Below are positions 1 through 8,587 of a stretch of DNA of 64,000 nt, piece by piece. A program made the position numbers and the translations under genes. How positions within the stretch are numbered: position 1 is the stretch's first letter; each line of letters starts with the position of its first letter. A model generated the notes under the pieces. That model worked only from the letters and a program-made list of their open reading frames with translations, did no database searches and had not been told where the DNA came from. The stretch lies in assembly GCF_900230185.1 (NCBI RefSeq), contig NZ_OCSR01000001.1, forward strand, positions 1,178,001 to 1,242,000, written 5' to 3'. The stretch is from Burkholderia sp. OK233 (GTDB lineage: Bacteria; Pseudomonadota; Gammaproteobacteria; Burkholderiales; Burkholderiaceae).

Positions 1-441
1 GGAAAGTTGCGCAGGGTATTTCGTGGCATGACTCGCAACGCGAACCCGTTCAAGCATTTCAAGCGCCCGTGCTTCAGCCTCCTTCCGCTTCAGACCGCGA
101 ACACGCATCGGAGCCAAGGTGCAGTTTTCCAGCACCGTCATGTGCGGGAACAGATTGAAATGCTGAAACACCATGCCAACGTCCGCACGTACCATGCGCA
201 CGTGTTTCGCATCGTCAGTGAGCTCGATTCCGTCGACGTGCACATCTCCCGAATCATGCTTCTCAAGTCGATTCACGCATCGAATCAGTGTCGATTTTCC
301 AGAACCGGACGGCCCGCACAGAACAATCTTTTCACCTCGTCGGACATGCAGCGAAATAGAGTTGAGCACATTGAACGCGCCGAAACTCTTTGAGAGTCCC
401 TTGATAGATATCGCGAATTCGTTGTTCGGTACCGTGTTCAT
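1..441 (-). CDS. Amino-acid ABC transporter ATP-binding protein (partial, C-terminus beyond window)
   Basis: This is the cytoplasmic ATPase of a polar amino-acid importer (GlnQ/HisP family). Translation of the minus strand from ATG at 441 gives 147 codons running off the left edge. Walker A (GPSGSGKST) lies near residue 45 and the Q-loop (QHFNLFPHMT) near residue 95. The window ends at PAQLS, just where the LSGGQ signature should begin, so the signature, Walker B and H-loop are not visible. It is the last visible gene of the leftward operon with the binding protein and two permeases, 28 bp after the BacA-like gene. Substrate specificity cannot be read from the ATPase. Confidence 0.95.
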   Translation of the reverse strand, partial: MNTVPNNEFAISIKGLSKSFGAFNVLNSISLHVRRGEKIVLCGPSGSGKSTLIRCVNRLEKHDSGDVHVDGIELTDDAKHVRMVRADVGMVFQHFNLFPHMTVLENCTLAPMRVRGLKRKEAEARALEMLERVRVASHATKYPAQLS

Positions 442-469
442 AGCGGAAATCCTGTGCATTTCGTGCGAC

Positions 470-1090
470 TCAGGTATCAAGCCGCGTAGGTGTCTGGGCG
501 TGGAACGCCCGAGCTGCCGGGCTCTCCTTCCAGGCTACAACCTGACCGTCGGACAATCGCTCACGACCATAGACAATCCATGGGTCGTCAACGGTACCGA
601 TTCGCTCATCGATTCTGAACCGCGTGGGGTTCTCGATTGCAAGAGACGAGTACGTCAAACCACTTTCGTATTTGCCCGAGAGGAGTCCGTCCGCAACCGA
701 TGCCGTCGATGTCTCCGGAATAAGCGTCAATCCATCTGTATTGACATAGTCGCGCGTGGCCGGCTGAAGTGCGAGCGTTCGAGGTGTATCGATATCAACC
801 CGGGTCACAACCGCCATGTCTTTGCTGGAAGAGACGAATGCATCGATGACGAACAGTTGTTTGCGGTACTTCGCGACAATGTCGGCCGTTGAAGGATGCA
901 CTGCAACCTGAACGATATAGTCGGCCTCGCCGTCGATCACCATGCGCGCTGCCTCGTCAAAGCTCAACACCAGAGCCATCGAAGCTTGTCCTTCCAGACC
1001 GTGATGTTGAATGTATCGAGCAGTCACAAACTCGTGATTGCTACCACTGGGTCCAAGTGTCAGAAACCGAAGCAATTTGCGTTTCTCCAT
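470..1090 (-). CDS. BacA-like / prephenate dehydratase-domain protein
   Basis: The protein has about 206 residues with an N-terminal LGPSGSNHEFVTARYI segment. This matches the opening strand and loop of the prephenate dehydratase periplasmic-binding-like fold, and its length and layout resemble bacilysin BacA (prephenate decarboxylase) rather than PheA, because there is no ACT domain. The family acts on prephenate or similar anions; the substrate here is unknown. It sits between the inner permease and ATPase genes of an amino-acid ABC operon, which suggests aromatic or arogenate-like metabolism linked to transport. The start is uncertain: ATG at 1090 is used, but an in-frame GTG at 1126 would add 12 residues, and neither has a convincing Shine-Dalgarno sequence. 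Confidence 0.72.
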   Translation of the reverse strand: MEKRKLLRFLTLGPSGSNHEFVTARYIQHHGLEGQASMALVLSFDEAARMVIDGEADYIVQVAVHPSTADIVAKYRKQLFVIDAFVSSSKDMAVVTRVDIDTPRTLALQPATRDYVNTDGLTLIPETSTASVADGLLSGKYESGLTYSSLAIENPTRFRIDERIGTVDDPWIVYGRERLSDGQVVAWKESPAARAFHAQTPTRLDT

Positions 1091-1147
1091 TAACTTTGCG
1101 TCAGGGACTCGGGAACATGAGTCCACCCATAAAAATGCGCTACAAGA

Positions 1148-1918
1148 TCACGAAGCTATGTGGGTGTCGCCGGAATCTGAAGACTTCAGCATCGCGGGTT
1201 GCTTACGTTTTCGAGGATTGGCGACGTTGACGTCCTTGCCTGTTCTGCGTGCGATGTTCAGTTCGAGGATCCGGAATGCATGCGACAGGAAGAACGTCAT
1301 CGCGAGATAAATCAACCCGGCTCCGACGAAAATCTCATAGGGCGCATAGGTCTCACTCACCAGCAACTTCGACGTTCCCGTCAATTCCATGATGGTCACC
1401 GTCGATGCCAGCGACGTCGCCTTCAGATTCAGAATCGTTTCGTTGGCGTATGCGGGAATTGCAATACGAATGGCGATCGGTGCTTTAACGCGACTAAGTA
1501 TCGAGGCTCGACTCAGCCCGAGTGCCTCGGCAGCTTCCACAATGCCTTTTGGCACGGCAGACAGCGCCCCCATCAGAATGCGCGCCGTGTACGCGCCCGA
1601 ATTCAACCCCAGAGCAATGACGGCACAGGTGAATGGGTCACGCAGGAGCGGCCAGACCACGGAGTGTCGAATAAAAGAGAACTGTCCGAATCCGTAGTAG
1701 AGAAAGAACAGTTGCACGAGCGCCGGCGTGCCGCGGAATGTGCCGATATAAAACTTGACGCAACCGCTCAGAACCTTCGACGAACTCAATCCCACGAGCG
1801 CTGTGGGCACACCCACAATGAGACCCACGACCACGATGGCGACAAACAGCTCAAGCGTGACGGGCAACGCAGCAAGCAGGCGCGGAAGACTCGAAATGAG
1901 CAATGAGAAATCAAACAT
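1148..1918 (-). CDS. Amino-acid ABC transporter permease (HisM/GlnP type)
   Basis: This inner-membrane channel subunit has 256 residues and several hydrophobic segments, starting with residues 10-40 (LPRLLAALPVTLELFVAIVVVG). The EAA loop that docks the ATPase is clear near residues 130-160 (EAAEALGLSRASILSRV). The C-terminal tail is long and basic (KDVNVANPRKRKQ). It begins 3 bp after the stop of the other permease gene, so the two are likely translationally coupled and form a heterodimeric pore. Family and role are secure; the transported amino acid is not. Confidence 0.93.
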   Translation of the reverse strand: MFDFSLLISSLPRLLAALPVTLELFVAIVVVGLIVGVPTALVGLSSSKVLSGCVKFYIGTFRGTPALVQLFFLYYGFGQFSFIRHSVVWPLLRDPFTCAVIALGLNSGAYTARILMGALSAVPKGIVEAAEALGLSRASILSRVKAPIAIRIAIPAYANETILNLKATSLASTVTIMELTGTSKLLVSETYAPYEIFVGAGLIYLAMTFFLSHAFRILELNIARRTGKDVNVANPRKRKQPAMLKSSDSGDTHIAS

Positions 1919-1921
1919 GCC

Positions 1922-2599
1922 TCACCTCGCCAATGCGGTCGACGTCTTGCGTCGAACCGTACTAAAAACATTTGTCAGGGCGAAGCTGAGAACAAAGTAC
2001 AGCACGCCAGCAACAAGGTAAAAGAAGAATGGGCGATTGGTCGCTTCAACGGCGAAGCCTGTTCGTCGCATCAAGTCTTCCAGACCAACCAGCGAAACAA
2101 GCGCGGTTTCTTTCAGCAGTACGGTCAATTGATTTCCGAAAGCAGGAACTGCGAGGCGCCATGCTTGCGGCGCAATAACGTGGACAAAGCTCCCCGTACC
2201 CGTCAACCCCAGCGCTGCGGCGGCTTCAAACTGCCCGCGCGGAACTTCCAGAATCGCACCCCGAAAGATTTCCGTCGCATAGGCGCCAAACACCAGCCCG
2301 AGCGACACCGCACCCGCACCGAACGCATTGATTTCAATGGATCGTCCCAAGACATGTGAAAGGGTTGCGCTGCCGCCGTAGTACACAAGGAAGATGACCA
2401 GCAGGTCCGGAACACCTCGTATCGTGGTTGTGTATGCCCCGGCGAAATGGCTGAGAATCCGCATGGGAGACAACTTGGCAGCGGCCATCAGAATCCCGAT
2501 GACCGAGCCGATCGCTGTGGCCGCGAGCGCGACCAGCAACGTCGTCAGCGCCCCGAGCAGAATCAATCCGCCATAGCCATTCAGAGTGAAATCGACCAT
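1922..2599 (-). CDS. Amino-acid ABC transporter permease (HisQ type)
   Basis: The 225-residue membrane protein begins with a strong transmembrane stretch (LILLGALTTLLVALAATAIGSVIG) and contains an EAA-type loop (FEAAAALGLTGTGSFVHVIAPQAW) near residues 125-145. It is the paralogous partner of the downstream permease. The gene lies 13 bp after the binding-protein gene, in the order binding protein, permease, permease, BacA-like, ATPase, consistent with a single transcript from the promoter near 3470-3495. Confidence 0.93.
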   Translation of the reverse strand: MVDFTLNGYGGLILLGALTTLLVALAATAIGSVIGILMAAAKLSPMRILSHFAGAYTTTIRGVPDLLVIFLVYYGGSATLSHVLGRSIEINAFGAGAVSLGLVFGAYATEIFRGAILEVPRGQFEAAAALGLTGTGSFVHVIAPQAWRLAVPAFGNQLTVLLKETALVSLVGLEDLMRRTGFAVEATNRPFFFYLVAGVLYFVLSFALTNVFSTVRRKTSTALAR

Positions 2600-2612
2600 G
2601 CTGGCTCCCGCT

Positions 2613-3410
2613 TTACATCAGAGAGAAAGGGAAATACTTCTTTCTGATCTGATCGTAGGTGCCGTTCGCCATGATTGCGGCCAACGCAGCGTTAATACGA
2701 TTACAGAGCTCGGCGTTGTCGAGACGAACTGCAATTGCGTTTCCGTCTCCGAGTACGCCACCTTTGAATTCGGGTCCGACGAACGCGAAGTCCTTCGAGT
2801 CGGGCCGTTTGAAGAAGTCTGAGTAAAACGTCGCCTTGTTGCCGATGATGAGGTCGACGCGACCTGCAACGAGGTCCAATTCCGGCTGACGGGTATCGTC
2901 ATACAGCACGAGTGACGCCGTCTTGTCGTAACCGTTAGCGACCAGCCACTGATGCTGCGAGGCGCCGCGTTGAACGCCGATGCGCTTCCCTTTCAGACCC
3001 GCTGTCGACACGTCCTTGATCCCGCTGTCTTTTGCCGCGATAAAGCTGGACGTCGTGTCCTTGTACTTGTTGGTGAACAGCACCTGTTTGCGGCGCGCGG
3101 GCGTTGTCGACATCGACGCAACGATTGCGTCATACCGATTGGCCTGAAGACCGGGAATGATGCCGTCCCACGCCTGCGCAACGATCTGGCATTTCACCTT
3201 CATCTGTGCGCAGAGGGCATTCGCAATGTCCACATCGAAGCCCTGTAGCTGGCCGGAGGCATCTTTAAAGCTCCACGGAGGATAGGTGCCCTCCGTTGCG
3301 ACCCTCAGCGTGTCGCCCTCGGAAAAAGCAGGAGCCGACATGACCAATGCTGTCGCCGCCAGGGCGCAGGTGATCAATCCTCGAAGACGTTGAAACAGGC
3401 TGTGTGACAT
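2613..3410 (-). CDS. Amino-acid ABC transporter substrate-binding protein
   Basis: This 265-residue family-3 (SBP_bac_3) periplasmic receptor has a typical Sec signal peptide (basic start, hydrophobic LITCALAATALVMSA, likely cleavage after APAFS). The mature protein starts DTLRVATEGTYPPWSF and continues GFDVDIANALC, the hallmark of lysine/arginine/ornithine- or histidine-type binding proteins. FTNKYKDTTSSFIA and RVDLIIGNKATF mark the second lobe. It is the first gene of the operon. A basic amino acid or opine is a reasonable guess from the fold alone, but the adjacent prephenate-type enzyme leaves aromatic compounds possible. Confidence 0.93.
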   Translation of the reverse strand: MSHSLFQRLRGLITCALAATALVMSAPAFSEGDTLRVATEGTYPPWSFKDASGQLQGFDVDIANALCAQMKVKCQIVAQAWDGIIPGLQANRYDAIVASMSTTPARRKQVLFTNKYKDTTSSFIAAKDSGIKDVSTAGLKGKRIGVQRGASQHQWLVANGYDKTASLVLYDDTRQPELDLVAGRVDLIIGNKATFYSDFFKRPDSKDFAFVGPEFKGGVLGDGNAIAVRLDNAELCNRINAALAAIMANGTYDQIRKKYFPFSLM

Positions 3411-3465
3411 GGCAACTCTCTCGTCGCGATTGCTGCGCCCCGGATGTTCCGTCGCATTGGAAGTA

Positions 3466-3494
3466 AAGGTAGCCCGTCGTTAATTTAACGTCAA
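3466..3494 (-). promoter_or_regulatory. Putative sigma-70 promoter of the ABC operon with palindrome
   Basis: On the minus strand TTGACG (3494-3489) is followed after 17 bp by TACCTT (3471-3466), about 55 bp before the binding-protein ATG. The spacer holds the near-perfect palindrome CGTTAATTTAACG (3478-3490), which overlaps the -35 hexamer and could be an operator. The -35 is good and the -10 weak. The rest of 3411-3706 shows no gene. Confidence 0.4.
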
Positions 3495-3706
3495 TATTTT
3501 AATTTTATGCAAATTCCCTAATCGGGTTTACGCTTAGGCAGGCGCCGTTGGACGGGTCGAAGGTCGAGCGGTTGACGAAGCTCGGGACGTGCGTCGACCT
3601 TCCCGGCAACGAGTAGGAAGCAGGTGTCGATGGGTTCAGCGGGCGGGAAGCGAGGCGCTGCAGGGCCGTCACGCGGGTCAGGTGAACATCCGGCCGGCGC
3701 GCGTGT

Positions 3707-3895
3707 TCAACCGGCGCGTTTGTTTCGTTGGGCGCGATTTGCTCGCCAGCGGATCAGGATGCCGACCAAGGCGGCGAAGACCGCAGTGGCCGCGTAGCCG
3801 GCGAGGCGAATGGCATCCTCACTCGGGAGGCGCGAGACCAACTCAATGACGATGGCGATTGCAAGTAGCGCAATACATGCGATTGCCCATTTCAT
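3707..3895 (-). CDS. Small two-helix membrane protein, unknown function
   Basis: This is a 62-residue protein starting MKWAIACIALLAIAIVIELV. It has one hydrophobic segment at residues 3-20, a short polar turn (SRLPSEDAIR), a second hydrophobic segment (LAGYAATAVFAALVGILI), then a basic tail (RWRANRAQRNKRAG) that would stay in the cytoplasm. ATG at 3895 is preferred because GGGGAG lies six bases upstream; a longer frame reaching 3934 lacks that support. It stands alone between the ABC operon and the LysR gene. No family was recognised. Confidence 0.6.
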   Translation of the reverse strand: MKWAIACIALLAIAIVIELVSRLPSEDAIRLAGYAATAVFAALVGILIRWRANRAQRNKRAG

Positions 3896-4088
3896 CCCCG
3901 TCTCCCCTGAAGTTTGATGTGCTGCCAGATGCACGGCTATCTCGCCGTTTTGTTAAGCATACCCGCGAGTGAGGCATCGGTGCTGGTGCCGTTTTATTCT
4001 GCACTCCAACGCAGTGGGTCATGCTTGATCTGTTCGTCTGCCGCGCACAGATCGTCAACGCGCAGATGGAACGACCCTTCATTGCGAC

Positions 4089-4997
4089 TCAAGCGGCCAC
4101 CGCTCGTCCACTTCCGCGCGCCTGCTCCAGCATGAACTCGATAAAACTCGCCGCCGCTCGCGTGTGATGCCGATTCGGCATATAGAGCATGTACATGTTC
4201 GTACCGAAGATGCTCAGACGCCATTCATCGAGCGCCGTCACCACATCCCCGCGACGCAGGTCGTCCTGCACCACGTAGTCGGGCACCAGACCGACACCCA
4301 GACCGGCCAGCACGGCCTGGCGCAAGAACAGAAAGTTCTCGGAAATAATCGTCGGCTCCAGCAGCACTTCGTGGCGTTCATCGCGCAGATAAGCCGCCAC
4401 CCGCAACTGCCTGCCGACCACCGCCGCCGTAATCAACGGCGCAGTGCGCAAATCGTCGAGCCGCACCGGCATGCCGCGGCTTTCGACAAAATCCGGCGAC
4501 GCACAAGCAACATATCGCACCGGCCCCATGTCACGTGCGACGAGATTCTGCGGCGGCTCCGACATCACCCGAACCGCGATGTCGACCTCGTCGCGCATCA
4601 GATCCTCGACCCGATTCTCAAACATCACATCCAGCACGATGCCCGGATACAGACGCTTGAACGCGATCAGCCAATCCGACATCACCAGTTGCCCGTATCC
4701 GCTCGGCACACTCAACCTCACTCGCCCCTGCAAGCTCTGCCCGAGCGTGGTGACCGATTCGCGCGCGGCCAGCAGCGCATTCTGAATGGTGAGGCCATGC
4801 TCGTATAACTGCAGACCGATTTCAGTCGCCTCGACCCGGCGCGTGGTGCGCCTGACCAGTTGCAGCCCGATCGAGCGCTCCAACTGGTTCAGGTGGTAAC
4901 TCACATTCGCGCGGCTCATTTTCAGCCGGCGCGCGGCCTCGCTCAGGTTGCCCGCATCGAGGATATCGACCAGCAAGGTCAGTGAATTGACGTCCAT
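4089..4997 (-). CDS. LysR-family transcriptional regulator
   Basis: The protein has about 302 residues from ATG at 4997. The N-terminal winged helix-turn-helix reads LLVDILDAGNLSEAARRLKMSRANVSYHLNQLERSIGLQLVRRTTRRVEATEIG. The effector-binding domain follows from about residue 90 (RVRLSVPSGYGQLVMSDWLIAF). It diverges from the acyl-CoA degradation genes beginning at 5159, with paired GTCAA/TTGAC sites in the shared 160-bp gap. It is therefore the likely regulator of those genes and of itself. The ligand is unknown; an acyl-CoA or dicarboxylate intermediate is an inference. Confidence 0.92.
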   Translation of the reverse strand: MDVNSLTLLVDILDAGNLSEAARRLKMSRANVSYHLNQLERSIGLQLVRRTTRRVEATEIGLQLYEHGLTIQNALLAARESVTTLGQSLQGRVRLSVPSGYGQLVMSDWLIAFKRLYPGIVLDVMFENRVEDLMRDEVDIAVRVMSEPPQNLVARDMGPVRYVACASPDFVESRGMPVRLDDLRTAPLITAAVVGRQLRVAAYLRDERHEVLLEPTIISENFLFLRQAVLAGLGVGLVPDYVVQDDLRRGDVVTALDEWRLSIFGTNMYMLYMPNRHHTRAAASFIEFMLEQARGSGRAVAA

Positions 4998-5008
4998 GGC
5001 ACAGCCTT

Positions 5009-5066
5009 TGTCAAAATATCTTTGACAGTCTGTCAACCGTCTATGTAATTGTCAATAAACCTTGAC
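5009..5066 (+). promoter_or_regulatory. Divergent LysR operator cluster and sigma-70 promoter
   Basis: A perfect inverted repeat TGTCAAA-N5-TTTGACA occupies 5009-5027, overlapping the -35 of a strong promoter: TTGACA (5022-5027), 16 bp, TGTAAT (5044-5049), reading rightward. Further half-sites are TGTCAA at 5031 and GTCAA-N6-TTGAC at 5051-5066. The spacing and dyad symmetry fit LysR-type binding sites. The arrangement predicts control of the rightward operon and autoregulation of the LysR gene. Confidence 0.55.
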
Positions 5067-5158
5067 CAACCCACAATCAGAGAATTCGCCAGACCCGGTA
5101 CGCCCGATCTGCCCCGCCTGGCCCCGATTTGCCCCGATATCAATCAGGAGACGACACG

Positions 5159-7279
5159 ATGACCCTCAACCCTTCCGCCGACGTTGTGACGCGCGAATTG
5201 CGCGGCAAAGTCCTGCTGGTGACCATCGACCACGCACCGGTCAACGCCTTGTCCGCCGACGTGCGGCGCGGCCTGCTCGCCGCCATCGAAGCCGCGGATG
5301 CCGACAAGGCCGTCGAAGCCGTGCTGATCGTCGGCGCCGGGCGTAACTTCATCGCGGGCGCGGACATTCGCGAGTTCGGCAAGCCGCCAGTGCCGCCGTC
5401 GCTACCGGATGTATGCAACCGTATCGAAGCGTGTGCAAAGCCGGTGGTGGCCGCCATTCACGGCGCCGCGCTCGGCGGGGGTCTGGAAGTGGCGCTCGCG
5501 GCGCACTACCGGCTTGCCGTGGATGGCGCGAAGCTCGGCCTGCCCGAAGTGCAACTGGGCCTGCTGCCGGGCGCAGGCGGCACGCAGCGTACGCCGCGCC
5601 TGATCGGCGCCCCGGCCGCCCTCGACCTGATCCTGAGCGGCCGCCATGCCGGCGCGAAAGAAGCGCTCGCGCTTGGCCTCATCGACCGGTTCGGCAGCAG
5701 TGACGACATCCTCGCAGAAGGACTTGCCTACGCGCAGGAACTGCTGGCCGCTCATGCGCCGGTACGCCGCACGCGCGACGCCGCTGCGCTAAGCGACCGC
5801 GCAGCGAGCCTCGCCGCCGTCGCCACGGCGCGCGCGGAAACGGCGAAGAAATCGCGCGGCCTGTTTTCCCCGCTAAAAATCGTCGATGCGGTGGAAGCCG
5901 CTATCGAACAGCCTTTCGAAGACGGCCTGCGGCTCGAACGCAAACTGTTCCTGGAATGCATCGACAGCCCGCAGCGCGCCGGCTTGATTCACGCGTTCTT
6001 TGCCGAGCGCGAAGTGCTCAAGGCACCGGAAACGCGCGATGCAAAACCACGCGCGTTGAACACGATCGGCGTGGTGGGCGGCGGCACGATGGGCGCGGGC
6101 ATTGCCGTCGCCGTGCTCGATGCAGGCCTGCCGGTGACGATGATCGAACGCGACGACGCGTCGCTCGCGCGTGGCCGCGCGCACATCGAAAAGGTGTACG
6201 ACGGTCTGATCGCCAAAGGCCGCATGACTGCGGAAAAGAAAGCCGACGTGATGACACGCTGGCATGGCAGCACCTCGTACGACGCACTCGCCGACGCCGA
6301 CCTGGTGATCGAAGCCGTCTTCGAAGACCTGTCGGTGAAACAGGCCGTGTTCGCCGAACTCGATCGCGTTTGCAAAGCCGGCGCGGTGCTCGCCACCAAC
6401 ACGTCGTATCTCGACATCGATGCGATCGCGGCCAGTATTTCACGCCCCGCGGACGTGATCGGCCTGCACTTCTTCTCCCCCGCCAACATCATGAAGCTGC
6501 TGGAAGTGGTGGTGCCGAAGCAGGTCAGTGCCGACGTGGTCGCCACCGCGTTCGAACTCGCGAAGAAGCTGCGCAAGACGCCGGTGCGTGCCGGCGTGTG
6601 CGACGGCTTCATCGGCAATCGCGTGCTGGCGGTGTATCGCAGCGCGGCCGACGCAATGATGGAAGACGGTGCGTCGCCATATCAGATCGATGCGGCGGTG
6701 CGTGCGTTCGGCTTCCCGATGGGTCCGTTCCAGGTGGTCGATCTGGCGGGCGGCGACATCGGCTGGGCCACACGCAAGCGCCGCGCGGCGACACGGAACC
6801 CCAAGGCGCGCTACGTGCAGATCGCCGACCGTCTTTGCGAACGCAGCTGGTTTGGCCAGAAGACCGGCCGTGGTTTTTATCTGTACCCCGAAGGTTCGCG
6901 TAGCGGCGCGCCCGACCCTGAGGTCGAGGCCATCATCGACGCCGAGCGTGAGCGTGCCGGCATCACGCCACGCACTTTCACCGACGAAGAAATCGTGCGC
7001 CGCTACATGGCCGCGATGATCAACGAAGGCGCCAATGTCGTGCATGAAGGCATCGCGCTGCGGCCACTGGACGTCGACGTGACCTTCCTCTATGGCTACG
7101 GCTTTCCGCGTTACCGCGGCGGTCCGATGAAATACGCCGATACGGTGGGCCTCGCCACGATTCTCGCGGACATCCGCGAATTCGCCAAAGAAGACCCGCT
7201 GTTCTGGCGAGCGTCGCCGTTGCTGGTCGATCTGGTCGAGCGCGGCGCCGATTTCGCGAGCCTCAATCAGACAGCTTGA
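5159..7279 (+). CDS. Enoyl-CoA hydratase / 3-hydroxyacyl-CoA dehydrogenase fusion (PimF/FadJ-like)
   Basis: This 706-residue bifunctional beta-oxidation enzyme starts at ATG 5159, eight bases after AGGAG. Residues 1-200 are a crotonase domain: oxyanion-hole segment FIAGADIREFG, then HGAALGGGLEVALAAHYRLA and LPEVQLGLLPGAGGTQR. From about residue 295 the NAD-binding domain begins (IGVVGGGTMGAGIAVAVLDAG), with NTSYLDIDAIA and GLHFFSPANIMKLLEVV, followed by two C-terminal dehydrogenase domains (GFIGNRVL, YGYGFPRYRGGPM). It hydrates 2-enoyl-CoA and oxidises the 3-hydroxyacyl-CoA. With the two acyl-CoA dehydrogenases after it, the set resembles the pimeloyl-CoA degradation genes pimF, pimC and pimD, but the true chain length or substrate is not readable. 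Confidence 0.93.
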   Translation: MTLNPSADVVTRELRGKVLLVTIDHAPVNALSADVRRGLLAAIEAADADKAVEAVLIVGAGRNFIAGADIREFGKPPVPPSLPDVCNRIEACAKPVVAAIHGAALGGGLEVALAAHYRLAVDGAKLGLPEVQLGLLPGAGGTQRTPRLIGAPAALDLILSGRHAGAKEALALGLIDRFGSSDDILAEGLAYAQELLAAHAPVRRTRDAAALSDRAASLAAVATARAETAKKSRGLFSPLKIVDAVEAAIEQPFEDGLRLERKLFLECIDSPQRAGLIHAFFAEREVLKAPETRDAKPRALNTIGVVGGGTMGAGIAVAVLDAGLPVTMIERDDASLARGRAHIEKVYDGLIAKGRMTAEKKADVMTRWHGSTSYDALADADLVIEAVFEDLSVKQAVFAELDRVCKAGAVLATNTSYLDIDAIAASISRPADVIGLHFFSPANIMKLLEVVVPKQVSADVVATAFELAKKLRKTPVRAGVCDGFIGNRVLAVYRSAADAMMEDGASPYQIDAAVRAFGFPMGPFQVVDLAGGDIGWATRKRRAATRNPKARYVQIADRLCERSWFGQKTGRGFYLYPEGSRSGAPDPEVEAIIDAERERAGITPRTFTDEEIVRRYMAAMINEGANVVHEGIALRPLDVDVTFLYGYGFPRYRGGPMKYADTVGLATILADIREFAKEDPLFWRASPLLVDLVERGADFASLNQTA

Positions 7280-7305
7280 GACCGCACGTTATCTGGAGCA
7301 TTCTC

Positions 7306-7339
7306 GACCGGCAGGCCCTGCCTGCCCAGCCTGCCGGTC
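7306..7339 (+). other. Intercistronic hairpin
   Basis: GACCGGCAGG (7306-7315) and CCTGCCGGTC (7330-7339) form a perfect 10-bp stem with a 14-base loop between the fusion gene and the first acyl-CoA dehydrogenase. No T-tract follows, so it is more likely an mRNA-stability or processing hairpin than an intrinsic terminator. Confidence 0.45.
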
Positions 7340-7366
7340 CGGTAAATATCTAGGGAAGAACCCGCT

Positions 7367-8575
7367 ATGGATCTGAACTTCACGCCTGAAGAAGAGGCTT
7401 TTCGCACTGACGTACAGCATTTTTTGCGTGACAAACTCCCGCAACGTCTCGCCGACAAGGTGCACGGCGGCCGCAGGCTCACGCGCGACGACATGGCTGA
7501 GTGGCACGCGATTCTCAACGCACAAGGCTGGCTCGCCAATCATTGGCCGAAGGAGTACGGCGGACCGGGCTGGAACGCCGTGCAGAAATTTATCTTCGAG
7601 AATGAATGCGCATTGGCGGGCGCACCGCGCGTCGTGCCGTTCGGCGTCAACATGCTCGGCCCCGTGATGATCAAATACGGCAACGAAGCGCAAAAGCGCC
7701 ACTGGTTGCCGCGCATTCTTGATGGTTCGGACTGGTGGTGCCAGGGTTACTCCGAACCGGGTGCGGGCTCGGACCTCGCATCGGTCAAGACCACCGCTGT
7801 ACGCGGCAGCGATGCACAAGGCGAGCACTACATCGTCAACGGTCAGAAAACGTGGACCACGCTCGGCCACTACGCAAACATGATTTTCTGCCTCGTGCGC
7901 AGCGCCACCGACGTGCGCAAGCAGGAAGGCATCAGCTTTCTGCTGATCGACATGAACACGCCAGGCGTCGAAGTGCGGCCGATCATCACGCTCGACGGCG
8001 AACATGAAGTCAACGAAGTGTTTTTCACGGACGTACGCGTGCCCGTCGAAAATCTCGTCGGCGAAGAGAACAAAGGCTGGACCTACGCCAAGTACCTGCT
8101 CACGTATGAGCGCACCAATATCGCGGGTGTCGGCTTCTCAGTGGCCGCCTTTAACCGGCTGCGCAAAATCGCCGCGAAACAGCAGCGCAACGGCCGGCCG
8201 CTCGCGGATGATCCGTCGTTTGCGGCACGCATGGCGCGCGTCGAGATCGATCTGGAGAACATGAAGACCACCAATCTGCGCGTGATCGCGGCGGTGGCCG
8301 GTGGCGGTATGCCAGGCGCCGAGAGTTCGATGCTGAAGATTCGCGGCACCGAGATCCGCCAGGAAATCTCCTCGCTCACGCGCCGCGCGATGGGACCGTA
8401 TGCGCAGCCGTTCGTCGAGGAAGCCTTGCACGATGGCTTCGAGGGCACGCCAGTCGGTCCAGACGAAGCCGCGAGCGCTGCCTCGCTCTACTTCAATAAC
8501 CGCAAGCTGTCGATCTTCGGCGGCTCCAACGAAATCCAGAAGAACATCATTTCCAAAATGATTCTGGGACTGTAA
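7367..8575 (+). CDS. Acyl-CoA dehydrogenase (PimC-like large subunit)
   Basis: This 402-residue FAD-dependent acyl-CoA dehydrogenase has all family regions: an N-terminal helical domain (DLNFTPEEEAFRTDVQHFL), the central flavin-binding strand WCQGYSEPGAGSDLASVKT near residue 125, KTWTTLGHYANMIF, and a C-terminal helical domain ending in FGGSNEIQKNIISKMILGL, which contacts FAD. It lacks the extra domain of very-long-chain enzymes. It is 12 bp ahead of a second, shorter paralogue; such pairs often form heteromeric dehydrogenases for dicarboxyl-, branched- or ring-containing acyl-CoAs. Electrons would pass to ETF and then ETF-QO, which is encoded at 26154-27827. Confidence 0.92.
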   Translation: MDLNFTPEEEAFRTDVQHFLRDKLPQRLADKVHGGRRLTRDDMAEWHAILNAQGWLANHWPKEYGGPGWNAVQKFIFENECALAGAPRVVPFGVNMLGPVMIKYGNEAQKRHWLPRILDGSDWWCQGYSEPGAGSDLASVKTTAVRGSDAQGEHYIVNGQKTWTTLGHYANMIFCLVRSATDVRKQEGISFLLIDMNTPGVEVRPIITLDGEHEVNEVFFTDVRVPVENLVGEENKGWTYAKYLLTYERTNIAGVGFSVAAFNRLRKIAAKQQRNGRPLADDPSFAARMARVEIDLENMKTTNLRVIAAVAGGGMPGAESSMLKIRGTEIRQEISSLTRRAMGPYAQPFVEEALHDGFEGTPVGPDEAASAASLYFNNRKLSIFGGSNEIQKNIISKMILGL

Positions 8576-8587
8576 GGGGCGCACGTC

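Noticed and set aside
3842..4088. Small frames between the membrane protein and the LysR gene
   Set aside because: No ribosome sites and no recognisable product; they are overlaps in GC-rich sequence.
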